DNA from: a bacterium
GTDB lineage: Bacteria > CG2-30-53-67
Length of the DNA stretch: 33,670 nt
Assembly (NCBI GenBank): GCA_919901565.1
Contig: CAKKPE010000030.1
Span: 24,398-58,067, forward strand
Direction: 5' to 3'
Translations under genes and position numbers: made by a program
Part shown: in pieces, positions 12,942 to 21,433 of the stretch
Layout: every line of letters begins with the position of its first letter
How positions within the stretch are numbered: the stretch's first letter is position 1
The notes under the pieces: generated by a model
The model's database searches: none
Told to the model about the DNA's origin: nothing
Seen by the model: the letters and a program-made list of their open reading frames with translations, nothing else

Positions 12942-15206
12942 ATGAAAAAGATGCTGATCATCCTCACAGGCATCATCGTGGTGCTGGTGGTCATGATGGG
13001 AGCGGCCATCGCCCTTTCCCCCATATTCCTGAATAAATACAAGGACCAGATCCTGGCCAGGGCGGGAGAGGTCATCAACCGGAATATCAAAATGGGAGAC
13101 ATCCGGCTGACGATTTTTACCGGGCTCGGCCTGCGGCTGATCGATGTGTCTCTCTCCAACGCAAAAGGGTTTCGTGACGAACCCATGCTCTCCATGGCGG
13201 GCATGGACCTCAAGATCAGGTTCCTTCCGCTCCTGCACAAAGAACTGGAGGTCGACCAGGTCATTCTCATGGAGCCCCGCATCCTCATTGAAAAAAACAA
13301 AGACGGGGTCTTCAACTTCAGCGATATGGGCGGCAGGAAGGCGGCCTCGCCGCCGGCCGTAGCACAGAAGAAAGAGGCAGAAACCAAGTCCCATCTTTCC
13401 GACCTGACAAACCTTATCGTCTCTCAGGTCAGGATTTCCAACGCGGATCTTTCATATTATGACGCAGGGTCCGAGTCCATGAAGAAAGGACTTCGGATCC
13501 AGCACCTCGATCTTGTGCTCGAGGATGTATCTCTGGAAAAGCCGATCCCCTTCTCCCTTTCCTTCGGAATGAACGGCGATGCAAAAGACATCCAGATCAA
13601 GGGGACCATGGGGCCCGTAGGCAAGGATCTGGACACGGACCATATGCCTCTTGCCGTTCAGATGACGGTCCAGAACTTCGCGGTCAAACGGATCATGGAG
13701 TTCCTGGGGCCCAAACCTCCGGTGATGATCCAGGATGGAATATTGACCATCTCCTCGGATATGTCGGGTGATCTCGCCTCCGGTCTGAAGATTTCGGGCA
13801 TAATAAAGGTGGATTCACTGGGCTTGAATGATGCTGCAAAAAAACAACCCATAGCCCAGGGACTGAACCTGAAGCTCGAACAGGACCTATCCCTCCACCT
13901 CAAAGAGCAGAAGATCGTGTTCCGCAAAGCGGACCTCACCGTGGACCGTGCAAAACTCGATATCAAGGGAGAAATATCAAAATTCCAGAGCGACCCGTCA
14001 CTTTCCATGCAGGTCAGCAGCAGCGACATTCCCTTGTCGGGCTGGGACAGGATATTCCCTTCGCTGTCGGGCATGGGACTGGACGGCTCCCTGGAGGCAA
14101 AGGGGAGCATCTCCGGCAAGCCCAGGGAGAAGATGCTGGTCACCATGGACTTGTCTTCTGCAAACCTTTCGATCAAATTCCCGGAGAAGAAGGCGTCTGA
14201 TAAACCCGAACAAAAGAAAGTCTCTGAATGGATGGCTCCCTCCGCAGAGGCGGCTGCACCCGCCGGGCCCGGGAAAGCAGCCGGGTCCCCTTTGTCGGAG
14301 AAGATTGACTTCAAAGGAAAGATCGAGATTGCAAAAGGCACGATCGGCAATATCGCCTTCTCAGGACTCAAGGGAAATTATGCAAAGGCCGGCAATCAAG
14401 TCAGCCTCACCGATTTCTCAGTCAAGGGTTTTGGAGAACAGGGTTCCGCATCCTGGAACATCAAGGCCGACCTCGGCCCTGAGAATCCGCCGTTCCAGGC
14501 CCAGCTTCAGACTTCCCGCATCGATCTCTCCAAACTCCAGGCAGCCTTTGCCGCACGCGAAGAGAAGATTGAAGGAGAGTTGGACACCCGTCTGACCCTC
14601 TCCGGTACCGGCTTCGGCAAAGCGGAACTCGAAAAAAACCTGACCGGTGAAGGTGATTTCAAGGTGGTCAACGGGGTTCTAAAAAATGTGAACCTGGAAG
14701 AAAAGATCTTCTCAGCCATCGGCGGCAAGTTCGGGCTTCCAGTGACCGAACTCGCACAGATGGCAGGAGTAAAGATCGCCCAGGGGGACCAGACCCCCTT
14801 CGATGAGTGTTCGGGAACATTCCGCATCGGGTCGGGCAAGGTCCAGGTGCAGGATGCGGCCATCACCTCAAAGAACCACGGATTCTCAGCAACCGGAGAA
14901 GCCGGGTTTATCAGTCAGGAACTGGATCTGAATGCCCGCATGATCCTCCGTCAGGTCGGAGAGCCCAAAGCAAAGAAGATCACCTATTATCTGATGGACG
15001 AGAAAAAAAGAAAGTACATCCCGTTCAAGGTGACCGGCAATGCGGCCAAGCCGAATGTCATGGTGGATATCCAGGCCCTGTTCAAAGGGCAGGCCCAGCA
15101 GGTCATAGAACAGAAAAAAGAGCAGTTCAAGGAAAAAATCAAAGAAAAGCTGGGCCCCGGCGGGGAAGAAATTTTGAAACCCCTGGACAAGATATTTAAT
15201 TTTTGA
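12942..15206 (+). CDS. AsmA family envelope protein
   Basis: A 754-residue protein with one N-terminal membrane anchor (residues 4-27, MLIILTGIIVVLVVMMGAAIAL) and a long periplasmic body. AsmA/TamB-type repeats begin with INRNIKMGDIRLTIFTGLGLRLIDVSLSNAKGF. The C-terminal AsmA domain contains NGVLKNVNLEEKIFSAIGGKFGL and ends in a charged helix (IEQKKEQFKEKIKEKLGPGGEEILKPL). Such proteins are thought to bridge membranes for lipid transport. A Pro/Ala-rich linker (around residues 422-446) divides the protein. Start has a gaggtg site. Confidence 0.88.
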   Translation: MKKMLIILTGIIVVLVVMMGAAIALSPIFLNKYKDQILARAGEVINRNIKMGDIRLTIFTGLGLRLIDVSLSNAKGFRDEPMLSMAGMDLKIRFLPLLHKELEVDQVILMEPRILIEKNKDGVFNFSDMGGRKAASPPAVAQKKEAETKSHLSDLTNLIVSQVRISNADLSYYDAGSESMKKGLRIQHLDLVLEDVSLEKPIPFSLSFGMNGDAKDIQIKGTMGPVGKDLDTDHMPLAVQMTVQNFAVKRIMEFLGPKPPVMIQDGILTISSDMSGDLASGLKISGIIKVDSLGLNDAAKKQPIAQGLNLKLEQDLSLHLKEQKIVFRKADLTVDRAKLDIKGEISKFQSDPSLSMQVSSSDIPLSGWDRIFPSLSGMGLDGSLEAKGSISGKPREKMLVTMDLSSANLSIKFPEKKASDKPEQKKVSEWMAPSAEAAAPAGPGKAAGSPLSEKIDFKGKIEIAKGTIGNIAFSGLKGNYAKAGNQVSLTDFSVKGFGEQGSASWNIKADLGPENPPFQAQLQTSRIDLSKLQAAFAAREEKIEGELDTRLTLSGTGFGKAELEKNLTGEGDFKVVNGVLKNVNLEEKIFSAIGGKFGLPVTELAQMAGVKIAQGDQTPFDECSGTFRIGSGKVQVQDAAITSKNHGFSATGEAGFISQELDLNARMILRQVGEPKAKKITYYLMDEKKRKYIPFKVTGNAAKPNVMVDIQALFKGQAQQVIEQKKEQFKEKIKEKLGPGGEEILKPLDKIFNF

Positions 15207-15360
15207 TGGAGTCGTAAAAAGTCCTCAAATGGGACGGCAAAGTAAAAAGCTCCAGATGCAAGGCGCGCAAGTCCTGAGGAATGAGGCGTACTTACAGCTA
15301 CGCTGCAATGACGAAGGACGCAGCGCAACGCCGCAGATGGACTTTTTACGAAGCCGTCAA
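15207..15360. repeat. MITE-like 150-base element
   Basis: Ends are 13-base perfect inverted repeats: TCGTAAAAAGTCC (15212-15224) and GGACTTTTTACGA (15339-15351). The inside is GC-rich and partly self-complementary (ctccagatgcaaggcgcgc against gcgcaacgccgcagatgga). It codes for nothing visible. It sits directly between the asmA stop and the osmC ribosome binding site. Confidence 0.75.
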
Positions 15361-15385
15361 TTTTTGAGTCAAAGGAGTTTTGCAT

Positions 15386-15781
15386 ATGCCTATGGTAATC
15401 CGATGGGATGAGAAGTACCGGTTTGTCGCCGAATCCAGAGAACATCAGGTGATCATCGACCAGCCGGTCAAGGGGGGTGGAACCAATCTCGGTATGAGCC
15501 CGGTGGAGCTTTTTATCGCCTCGCTGGGCGGCTGCGTGGTCTACTATGCCGCCCACTACATGGAACGGAACCATATCCCTGCACAGGGCCTTCGCGTGGA
15601 GGCCGACTGGGGTTTTGAAAAAAGCCCTTACCGCGTCAGCAGGATCAAGAACATCATTCACCTCTCCCCCGGTTTTCCGGACGATAAACATGATCAGCTC
15701 CTTGCCGTATGCAAGGGATGCACCATACACCATACCCTGGCCCACGAGCCAGTGCTTGAATATGAGATCAGGCAGGGATGA
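15386..15781 (+). CDS. OsmC/YhfA-like family protein
   Basis: A 131-residue OsmC-fold protein from the ATG at 15386 (MPMVIRWDEKYRF), which has a clear AAAGGAG site; the in-frame TTG at 15380 is less likely. Family features are GTNLGMSPVELFIASLGGCVVYYA, with the first cysteine, and CKGCTIHHTL with the second pair. OsmC/Ohr proteins reduce organic peroxides using two cysteines; this sequence is nearer the YhfA-type branch, whose substrate is not settled. Followed after 22 bases by the adenosyltransferase gene. Confidence 0.88.
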   Translation: MPMVIRWDEKYRFVAESREHQVIIDQPVKGGGTNLGMSPVELFIASLGGCVVYYAAHYMERNHIPAQGLRVEADWGFEKSPYRVSRIKNIIHLSPGFPDDKHDQLLAVCKGCTIHHTLAHEPVLEYEIRQG

Positions 15782-15803
15782 ACATGCAGGATGAGAAGGG
15801 CTT

Positions 15804-16334
15804 ATGCGCGGGATGATCCATGTCTATACCGGCGACGGCAAGGGAAAGACCACGGCAGCATTCGGTCTTGCGGCACGGGCCCTGGGGCACAGGAAACGGG
15901 TCCTCTTTGCCCAGTTCCTCAAAGGCGGCGGCGCCGAATCCGGAGAGATCCTCACGGGGAAGAGACAGCTTCTCGGCATGGAAGTCATGAGGTTTCAGGA
16001 GGTACATCCCATCTTTGATCCGGCATCGGACCCCGGGGCCCTCGCTGAAACCGTGCAGAAGGACTTTGCACAGGTGCAGCGGCTGATTTTGCAGGGGGAC
16101 TTTGACATGGCCGTGCTTGACGAGATCAACAATTGTGCGGCCCAAGGGTTCTTATCCGTGGACTCCCTTCTTGGCCTCATTGAAAACAAGCCGGAAGGGC
16201 TGGAGCTGGTCCTGACCGGGAGAGGGGCCGACCCCCGTGTCATAGCAAAAGCCGATTATGTCACCGAGATGAAAAAGGTCAAGCACCCTGCCGAAACCCT
16301 GGGGGCCCCGGCCCGCGAGGGGATCGAATACTGA
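15804..16334 (+). CDS. cobO: Cob(I)yrinic acid a,c-diamide adenosyltransferase
   Basis: A 176-residue ATP-binding enzyme of the CobA/CobO/BtuR family that attaches the 5'-deoxyadenosyl ligand to corrinoids. The P-loop is GDGKGKTT (residues 10-17), followed by FAQFLKGG, the VLDEINN segment and ELVLTGRGA, all diagnostic. Length matches the family. Starts at 15804 or 15813; the former follows gagaaggg. No other cobalamin genes lie in the window. The gene name btuR would be equally valid. Confidence 0.92.
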   Translation: MRGMIHVYTGDGKGKTTAAFGLAARALGHRKRVLFAQFLKGGGAESGEILTGKRQLLGMEVMRFQEVHPIFDPASDPGALAETVQKDFAQVQRLILQGDFDMAVLDEINNCAAQGFLSVDSLLGLIENKPEGLELVLTGRGADPRVIAKADYVTEMKKVKHPAETLGAPAREGIEY

Positions 16335-16672
16335 TGTGCCTTTATGTCTGGGCTTCCCCATCCTCTTAAGAATCAAAGATCAAAGATAAAAAATCAAAAT
16401 GACAAAGCAAAATATAAAACAGATCGGCTAAGACACAAAGGCACGAAGAAAATTTTTCTCTCTTTTGTGTTTAAAAAATGGCGCAACAATAGACTCGATT
16501 CATAAAAGAGTCAACCTCAGAACCCGTCTTGAATATTTATTTTTGATTTTTACTCTGTCATTTTGATTTTTGATTCTTTATTCTTGATTTCCATGGCCGG
16601 TCAACTTCTTTGCGAAAGAACCCTTTTTATTCCATCCTATCCATTCACCCATGTCCGGAAAGCCCCATAACC
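16335..16672. repeat. Gene-free gap with A/T-rich inverted repeat
   Basis: 338 bases between convergent genes and without a gene. AAAAATCAAAATGACA (16389-16404) is perfectly complementary to TGTCATTTTGATTTTT (16556-16571), and the flanks (from about 16368 and to about 16590) continue the match imperfectly as AAGAATCAAAGATCA and TTGATTCTTTATTCTTGAT. Arms are about 38 bases and the middle about 150. An element of related style is at 22988-23131. Confidence 0.65.
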
Positions 16673-17002
16673 TCAAAGCAACGTATCTGCCTTGGCCGCG
16701 AAGATGAAATCACTCTCCGTAAGGCCGTTGATCTTGTGTGTCCAGACCATGAGCTTGACCTTTCCCCATGAGAGGTAGATGTCCGGATGATGCCCCTGGG
16801 CTTCGGCCAGTTCCCCGACCCTGTTTGTAAAGTTCAGGGCTTCCTGAAAGTTTTTGAACTTATATTCTTTCTCCAGATAACGTTCATCGATAACCTGCCA
16901 ATGGTTGCCCAGCGTATCCCATAACGATTTCAGTTCTTCGCCCTTCAGGGGAGGCACACCTCCCTTGCATGGGATACACTCCTTGCCTGCCAGTTCATTC
17001 AT
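16673..17002 (-). CDS. phhB: Pterin-4a-carbinolamine dehydratase
   Basis: A 109-residue PCD/DCoH-fold protein from the ATG at 17002. It dehydrates 4a-hydroxytetrahydropterin, recycling the cofactor of aromatic hydroxylases, and in bacteria without them it can serve folate or molybdopterin metabolism. The signature HHPDIYLSWGKVKLMVWTHKINGLTESD holds the catalytic histidines (HH and TH). The N-terminus has a CxxC pair (CIPCKGG) typical of many bacterial copies. The ATG shares one base with the stop of the upstream PilZ gene (TGATG), so translation is coupled. No phenylalanine hydroxylase is nearby. Confidence 0.92.
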   Translation of the reverse strand: MNELAGKECIPCKGGVPPLKGEELKSLWDTLGNHWQVIDERYLEKEYKFKNFQEALNFTNRVGELAEAQGHHPDIYLSWGKVKLMVWTHKINGLTESDFIFAAKADTLL

Positions 17003-17409
17003 CACTGTTCCCCTCCCTCCAACAACCTGGATTCTTCTGTAAGCAGGAAGAAATCAATGCACTCCTCGATCCGCTTCTGCTCACCTTCCATAATAGCGAT
17101 AAACTCGACACCAATCAAATACGGCCCCTGGTTGTCCTGTTCCTGCCTGCTCCAGGCCACCCGTCCTTTCAAATGCATGGGCTCCTGTGTCACAAAATCG
17201 CTGAATGATGCCTTGGGAAGGTGGAGTTCAATGGACAGATGCAATCCCTGTTCAAGATCTTCTCTTGTTTCGAAACAGATCCCGCCCAGGCTGACATCAT
17301 GGGTCATGTATCTGCCGTATCGTTTTATCCTGCTGCTTCCAGGATTCACGGTCTGGTAATGCAGCGGAAGCTTGATCGGATAGCGACAGAATTTTCTTCT
17401 TTCCTGCAT
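17002..17409 (-). CDS. PilZ domain protein
   Basis: A 135-residue single-domain protein from the ATG at 17409 (MQERRKFCRYPIKLPLHY); a GTG 66 bases upstream adds an unlikely N-terminus. The c-di-GMP motifs are RRKFCR (RxxxR) and DVSLGGICFE (DxSxxG), followed by GRVAW and GPYLIGVEF. It lacks the YcgR N-terminal domain. Its stop overlaps the phhB start. It is the second PilZ protein in the window; the partner is unknown. Confidence 0.87.
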   Translation of the reverse strand: MQERRKFCRYPIKLPLHYQTVNPGSSRIKRYGRYMTHDVSLGGICFETREDLEQGLHLSIELHLPKASFSDFVTQEPMHLKGRVAWSRQEQDNQGPYLIGVEFIAIMEGEQKRIEECIDFFLLTEESRLLEGGEQ

Positions 17410-17505
17410 AGGGTCATCATTACCGCAGGCCAAGGGCCAAGTCAAGAAATGTTTTCTCTGTAAAAAACCGGACACATACGTTTTTTAAGGAACGGTAAAG
17501 ATAAA

Positions 17506-18186
17506 TCAGAATTTCAGGCGGAGCCTGGAAATGAGGGACCAAGACCGGCTTTCATCCTGGATCTGGGCAGTATCCTTGAATGAATCAAGGTTGGTGGCGT
17601 ATCCGGCCCCCACGGAAAAAGAGAGGCCCGGGGCAATTTCATAAAGCCCGGTGATGTCCAGTTCATAACCGAGGGAAGAGGCTGAACCGATCGTTTCATT
17701 GACGGCCTGAGTGACACCGGTCGAAAATTTAGCGGCGAACCGTTCCGTGGCCTGATAGTTCGCACTGGCCACAACCATGGTGATGTCCGGGGAACCTGTA
17801 TTCATGGGAGAGAGCGAATTTTTTGATCCATAGCTCAGGACATGTTGAATGGAAAAAATCTCCAAATAATTGTTTTCCGTATCCTGGAGGATCCCCTTCG
17901 TATCATCAGAGCTGTCTGAGATGCTGTATCCCTCCACCTCAACCGTCACCGGCAGCCCCATGGGGGAAGATAATCTGAGGGTTTTGTTTCCATATCCCAA
18001 TCCGTCTTTATGTGTGTCCTGATCCACATCGTATACGATGAAACCATTCATGCCGGAAGGATGAAAGAAGGAAACAGCCTGGGAAATTTTATTGTATTTA
18101 GGGATATCGGTTGAAAAAACTTGCGAATTAGCCCATAAGACGATGAAAATCGCAATAAAAAGAGTTGAAATTCGTTTAATAGCCAT
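17506..18186 (-). CDS. Putative outer-membrane beta-barrel protein
   Basis: About 226 residues from the ATG at 18186 (MAIKRISTLFIAIFIVLWANSQVFS), which is a good Sec signal peptide with a likely cut after QVFS or thereabouts. The rest has alternating strand patterns (SYGSKNSL, ITMVVASANYQ, ERFAAKFSTGVTQAV, GYELDITGLYEIAPGLSFSVGAGYAT) and ends in Phe (SRLRLKF), the classical barrel-assembly signal. It is not recognised as a known family. It has a weak ribosome binding site and lies downstream of leuB. Confidence 0.6.
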   Translation of the reverse strand: MAIKRISTLFIAIFIVLWANSQVFSTDIPKYNKISQAVSFFHPSGMNGFIVYDVDQDTHKDGLGYGNKTLRLSSPMGLPVTVEVEGYSISDSSDDTKGILQDTENNYLEIFSIQHVLSYGSKNSLSPMNTGSPDITMVVASANYQATERFAAKFSTGVTQAVNETIGSASSLGYELDITGLYEIAPGLSFSVGAGYATNLDSFKDTAQIQDESRSWSLISRLRLKF

Positions 18187-18261
18187 TTTCAAGCCTTATC
18201 TATACATTAAAATCCCATCTGATATTGTTCAGTTTATCAATCATGGATGTCGCTGTCAAGC

Positions 18262-18280
18262 TCAAAACTTGGTGTTTTGA
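18262..18280 (-). terminator. Weak hairpin after leuB
   Basis: TCAAAAC and GTTTTGA form a perfect 7-pair stem with a 5-base loop just after the leuB stop. It is A/T-rich and has no following T-run, so it is weak as an intrinsic terminator; Rho may act instead. Confidence 0.3.
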
Positions 18281-18282
18281 AC

Positions 18283-19347
18283 CTACTCAAGGACATAGGC
18301 CTTTACGATATCGCCGATTTCCCTGGTCCCATGCCCCATTTTGCCTGCAGACATGCTCTTCATATCCTGCTTGATGGTCTTCATGACGGCCTGCTCAATC
18401 CGGGCCGCGGCAGCTTTTTCACCCAGAAAGTCGAGCATCATCTGCCCGGCTGAGATAGCGGCCAGAGGGTTGATCACGTTTTTTCCTGTATACTTGGGAG
18501 CCGAGCCGCCGATGGGCTCGAACATGGAGGTCCCTTCCGGGTTGATGTTCCCACCCGCTGCGATCCCCATGCCGCCCTGGATCATGGCCCCCAGGTCGGT
18601 GATAATATCCCCGAACATGTTGTCGGTGACAATCACATCGAACCATTCAGGGTTTTTGACCATCCACATACAGGTGGCATCCACATGGGCGTAGTCGGTT
18701 TGAATCGTGGGATAGTCCCTGGCCACCTCATAAAAGGCCCTCTCCCAAAGATCAAAAGCAAAAGTCAGGACATTGGTCTTGCCGCAGAGGGTAAGCTTCT
18801 TTGACCGGTTTCTCTGCTTGCAGTAGTCAAAGGCGAACCGCAGGCACCGCTCCACGCCTTTCCGGCTGTTGATAGACTCCTGAATCGCCACTTCGTCCGG
18901 GGTCCCCTTCTTCAGAAAGCCCCCGGCCCCGCAGTAGAGCCCTTCGGTATTTTCCCGGACGACAACAAAATCAATATGTTCCGGCCCTTTGTCCCTGAGC
19001 GGGGTCTCTACCCCGGGATACAATTTGACCGGCCTCAGGTTGATATACTGGTCCAGAGAAAAGCGCAGATGGAGCAGGATCCCCTTTTCCAGGATCCCGG
19101 GTTTCACATCGGGATGGCCGATGGCCCCCAGATAGATGGCATCCATCTGACGGAACTCTTCAATGGCCGAATCCGGCAGGATTTCCCCGGTCCGTTTGTA
19201 GCGTTCCCCGCCGAAATCATAGTTGGTCAGCTTAAGCGAGAACCCTTCCCTCTCGGCCGCCGCCCTGATGACTTTAACCCCTTCTGAGAGGACCTCCGGA
19301 CCGGTCCCGTCCCCGGGCATGAGCGCAATGTTGTATGTCTTTCCCAT
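18283..19347 (-). CDS. leuB: 3-isopropylmalate dehydrogenase
   Basis: A 354-residue NAD-dependent beta-decarboxylating dehydrogenase. It begins [15 protein letters not shown], has the [36 protein letters not shown] block, [13 protein letters not shown], the catalytic Lys in [29 protein letters not shown], and [19 protein letters not shown]. This is the LeuB branch with the LHLRF variant of the substrate helix, shared with tartrate- and archaeal-type enzymes, so some breadth of substrate is possible. Position in the leu cluster supports the leucine role. It is the last leu gene. Confidence 0.9.
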   Translation of the reverse strand: MGKTYNIALMPGDGTGPEVLSEGVKVIRAAAEREGFSLKLTNYDFGGERYKRTGEILPDSAIEEFRQMDAIYLGAIGHPDVKPGILEKGILLHLRFSLDQYINLRPVKLYPGVETPLRDKGPEHIDFVVVRENTEGLYCGAGGFLKKGTPDEVAIQESINSRKGVERCLRFAFDYCKQRNRSKKLTLCGKTNVLTFAFDLWERAFYEVARDYPTIQTDYAHVDATCMWMVKNPEWFDVIVTDNMFGDIITDLGAMIQGGMGIAAGGNINPEGTSMFEPIGGSAPKYTGKNVINPLAAISAGQMMLDFLGEKAAAARIEQAVMKTIKQDMKSMSAGKMGHGTREIGDIVKAYVLE

Positions 19348-19438
19348 CTTCGACCCTTTCCTTGTAAAATTTGTAAGCTAAAAAGGAATTATTGATAACA
19401 TAGATAACACCATAAAATCAAGAAAACTTCCTATCCCA

Positions 19439-19939
19439 TTAAGTTCCTGCATGAATCTTCTTTTTTACGTATGCCATGAGCCCGCCCGCGTCAATCAGTT
19501 CCCGCATGAAAGGGGGGATGGCCGCAGCCTGGTATGCCTTGCCCGTAGTCCGGTTCAGGATACGGCCGGATTCCATCTCCACCTCGATCTCGTCTCCCTG
19601 GGAGATGTCGTCCACGGCCTCCGCCGATTCGAAGATCAAAAGCCCCATGTTAAAGGCGTTCCGGTAGAAGATCCGGGCAAAGGATTTGGCGATCACAGCG
19701 GACACCCCGGCAGCCTTGATGGAGATGGGGGCGTGCTCCCGGGAAGAGCCGCAGCCTAAATTCTTGTCCGCCACGATCAGGTCGCCCGGGGCCATCTTCC
19801 GGATGAATTCCGGATCCGCATCCTCCATGCAATGTTTGGCCAGTTCAGCGGGGTCCGACGTGTTCAGATACCGGGCCGGAATGATCTGGTCCGTGTCCAC
19901 ATCCTTGCCGAATTTAAAGGCGCGTCCTTTGATACTCAT
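19439..19939 (-). CDS. leuD: 3-isopropylmalate dehydratase small subunit
   Basis: A 166-residue small subunit of isopropylmalate isomerase. The ATG at 19939 (MSIKGRAFKFGKDVDTDQIIPARYL) has an AAGGAG site; the frame extends 33 bases upstream without better support. Motifs are DVDTDQIIPARYLNT, the GCGSSREHAP loop, and FARIFYRNAFNMGLL. It pairs with LeuC to isomerise 2- to 3-isopropylmalate. It follows a long tandem-repeat spacer from leuC and precedes leuB by about 90 bases. Confidence 0.94.
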   Translation of the reverse strand: MSIKGRAFKFGKDVDTDQIIPARYLNTSDPAELAKHCMEDADPEFIRKMAPGDLIVADKNLGCGSSREHAPISIKAAGVSAVIAKSFARIFYRNAFNMGLLIFESAEAVDDISQGDEIEVEMESGRILNRTTGKAYQAAAIPPFMRELIDAGGLMAYVKKKIHAGT

Positions 19940-20002
19940 GGCTTCTCCTTGAGATATTATCGCTTCTGTCATCGAGTTTATGAAAAGGCTCCGTGAGACA
20001 AG

Positions 20003-20166
20003 AGTTCAATGGTTCAAATGGTTCAATGGTTCAATGGTTCAATGGTTCAAATGGTTCAAATGGTTCAACGGTTCAAATGGTTCAACGGTTTAAGGGTTTG
20101 TGTGATGCTTGGACCTTTGAACCTTTGAACTTTTGAACCTTTAAACCTTTGAACCATTTGAACCTT
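20003..20166. repeat. GGTTCAA(N) tandem and inverted array in the leuC-leuD gap
   Basis: About eleven copies of an 8-9-base unit (ggttcaat / ggttcaaat / ggttcaac) run from 20003 to about 20090, followed by about six inverted copies (tttgaacc, ttgaacct) to 20166. The two halves can fold back into one long stem with a short loop (about 20092-20110, gggtttgtgtgatgcttgg). It fills the gap between leuC and leuD inside the operon. Confidence 0.85.
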
Positions 20167-20170
20167 ATCT

Positions 20171-21433
20171 CTATACGACCTCCTCCGGATGGGTAATCCG
20201 CCCGGTCACGGCCGAGGCCGCTGCTACGGCCGGGTTGGAGAGATAGACCTCGCTCTCCGGGTGCCCCATGCGGCCGACGAAGTTCCGGTTGGTGGTGGCC
20301 ACGGCCCGCTCCCCCTTGGCCAGAATCCCCATGTGTCCGCCCAGACAGGGACCGCACGTGGGCGTGCTCACCGCCGCTCCGGCTTCGATAAAGATCTCGA
20401 TCAGCCCTTGTTTCAGGGCGTCCTGGTAGATCTTCTGGGTCGCAGGGATCACGATCAGCCTGACGTAGGGAGCGACCTTCTTTCCCCGGATCACCATGGC
20501 CGCCTCCCTGAGGTCCGAGAGCCTTCCGTTGGTGCAGGAGCCGATCACCACCTGGTCAATGGTGATGTTCGAGGCCTCCCGGACGTCATGGACATTCTCC
20601 GGCAGATGGGGAAAGGCCACCTGAGGCTCCAAAGAGGAACAGTCATATTCCCTGACCTCGCGATAAAGCGCATCCGGATCGCTCCTGTAATAGACCGGTT
20701 TCCTTTTGGCGCGTCCCATGACATACCTCTCTGTAATCTCATCGGGTGCGATAATGCCGTTTTTGGCGCCGGCCTCTATGGCCATGTTGGCCATGGTCAG
20801 CCTGTGTGACATGGAGAGCGATTCGATGATCTCGCCGGTAAACTCCATGGCCCGGTAGAGGGCGCCGTCCACGCCGGTATCACCGATCGTGTAGAGGATC
20901 AGGTCCTTGCCCCCGACCCACGGCCTGAGCTTTCCGCTGTAAACAAACTTCATGGACTCGGGAACCTTGAACCAGGTCTCCCCGGTGATAAATGCAGCGG
21001 CCAGGTCCGTGGAGCCCATACCAGTGGAGAATGCAGCGAGACCGCCGTAAGTGCAGGTATGAGAGTCTGCGCCGATGACCACGTCACCGGGGACCACGAT
21101 CCCCTGTTCGGGAAGAAGGGCATGTTCCACGCCCATCTGTCCGACCTCAAAATAGTGGGTCAGCTCATGTTCCCTGGCAAAATCCCGCAGCATCTTGCAC
21201 TGCTCCGCGGACTCGATGTCCTTGTTGGGAGCAAAGTGGTCCGGCACCAGGGCGATAAAGTCCTTGTTGAAGACCTTGGCGGCCCCGGACTCCCGGAACT
21301 TCTTGATGGCGATAGGAGCGGTGATGTCATTGGCCAGAGCGATATCGACCTTGGCCGTAATCAGCTCCCCGGGTGAAACATTTTCCTTCCCGGCGTGCGC
21401 GGCCAGGATCTTTTCCGTTATGGTCATTCCCAT
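20171..21433 (-). CDS. leuC: 3-isopropylmalate dehydratase large subunit
   Basis: A 420-residue aconitase-superfamily large subunit that carries the [4Fe-4S] cluster. Cluster cysteines are in VIGSCTNGR and in [21 protein letters not shown] and FSTGMGSTD are other signatures. The start is ATG at 21433 ([13 protein letters not shown]), 9 bases after GGAGGAG within the end of leuA; the next ATG, 21427, overlaps the leuA stop. This is the shorter LeuC2-type (about 420 residues), as in archaea and many anaerobes, rather than the 466-residue enterobacterial form. Confidence 0.95.
   Translation of the reverse strand: MGMTITEKILAAHAGKENVSPGELITAKVDIALANDITAPIAIKKFRESGAAKVFNKDFIALVPDHFAPNKDIESAEQCKMLRDFAREHELTHYFEVGQMGVEHALLPEQGIVVPGDVVIGADSHTCTYGGLAAFSTGMGSTDLAAAFITGETWFKVPESMKFVYSGKLRPWVGGKDLILYTIGDTGVDGALYRAMEFTGEIIESLSMSHRLTMANMAIEAGAKNGIIAPDEITERYVMGRAKRKPVYYRSDPDALYREVREYDCSSLEPQVAFPHLPENVHDVREASNITIDQVVIGSCTNGRLSDLREAAMVIRGKKVAPYVRLIVIPATQKIYQDALKQGLIEIFIEAGAAVSTPTCGPCLGGHMGILAKGERAVATTNRNFVGRMGHPESEVYLSNPAVAAASAVTGRITHPEEVV

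Noticed and set aside
20003-20166. CRISPR array
   Set aside because: Units are 8-9 bases with no spacers, and half of them are inverted; no cas genes.
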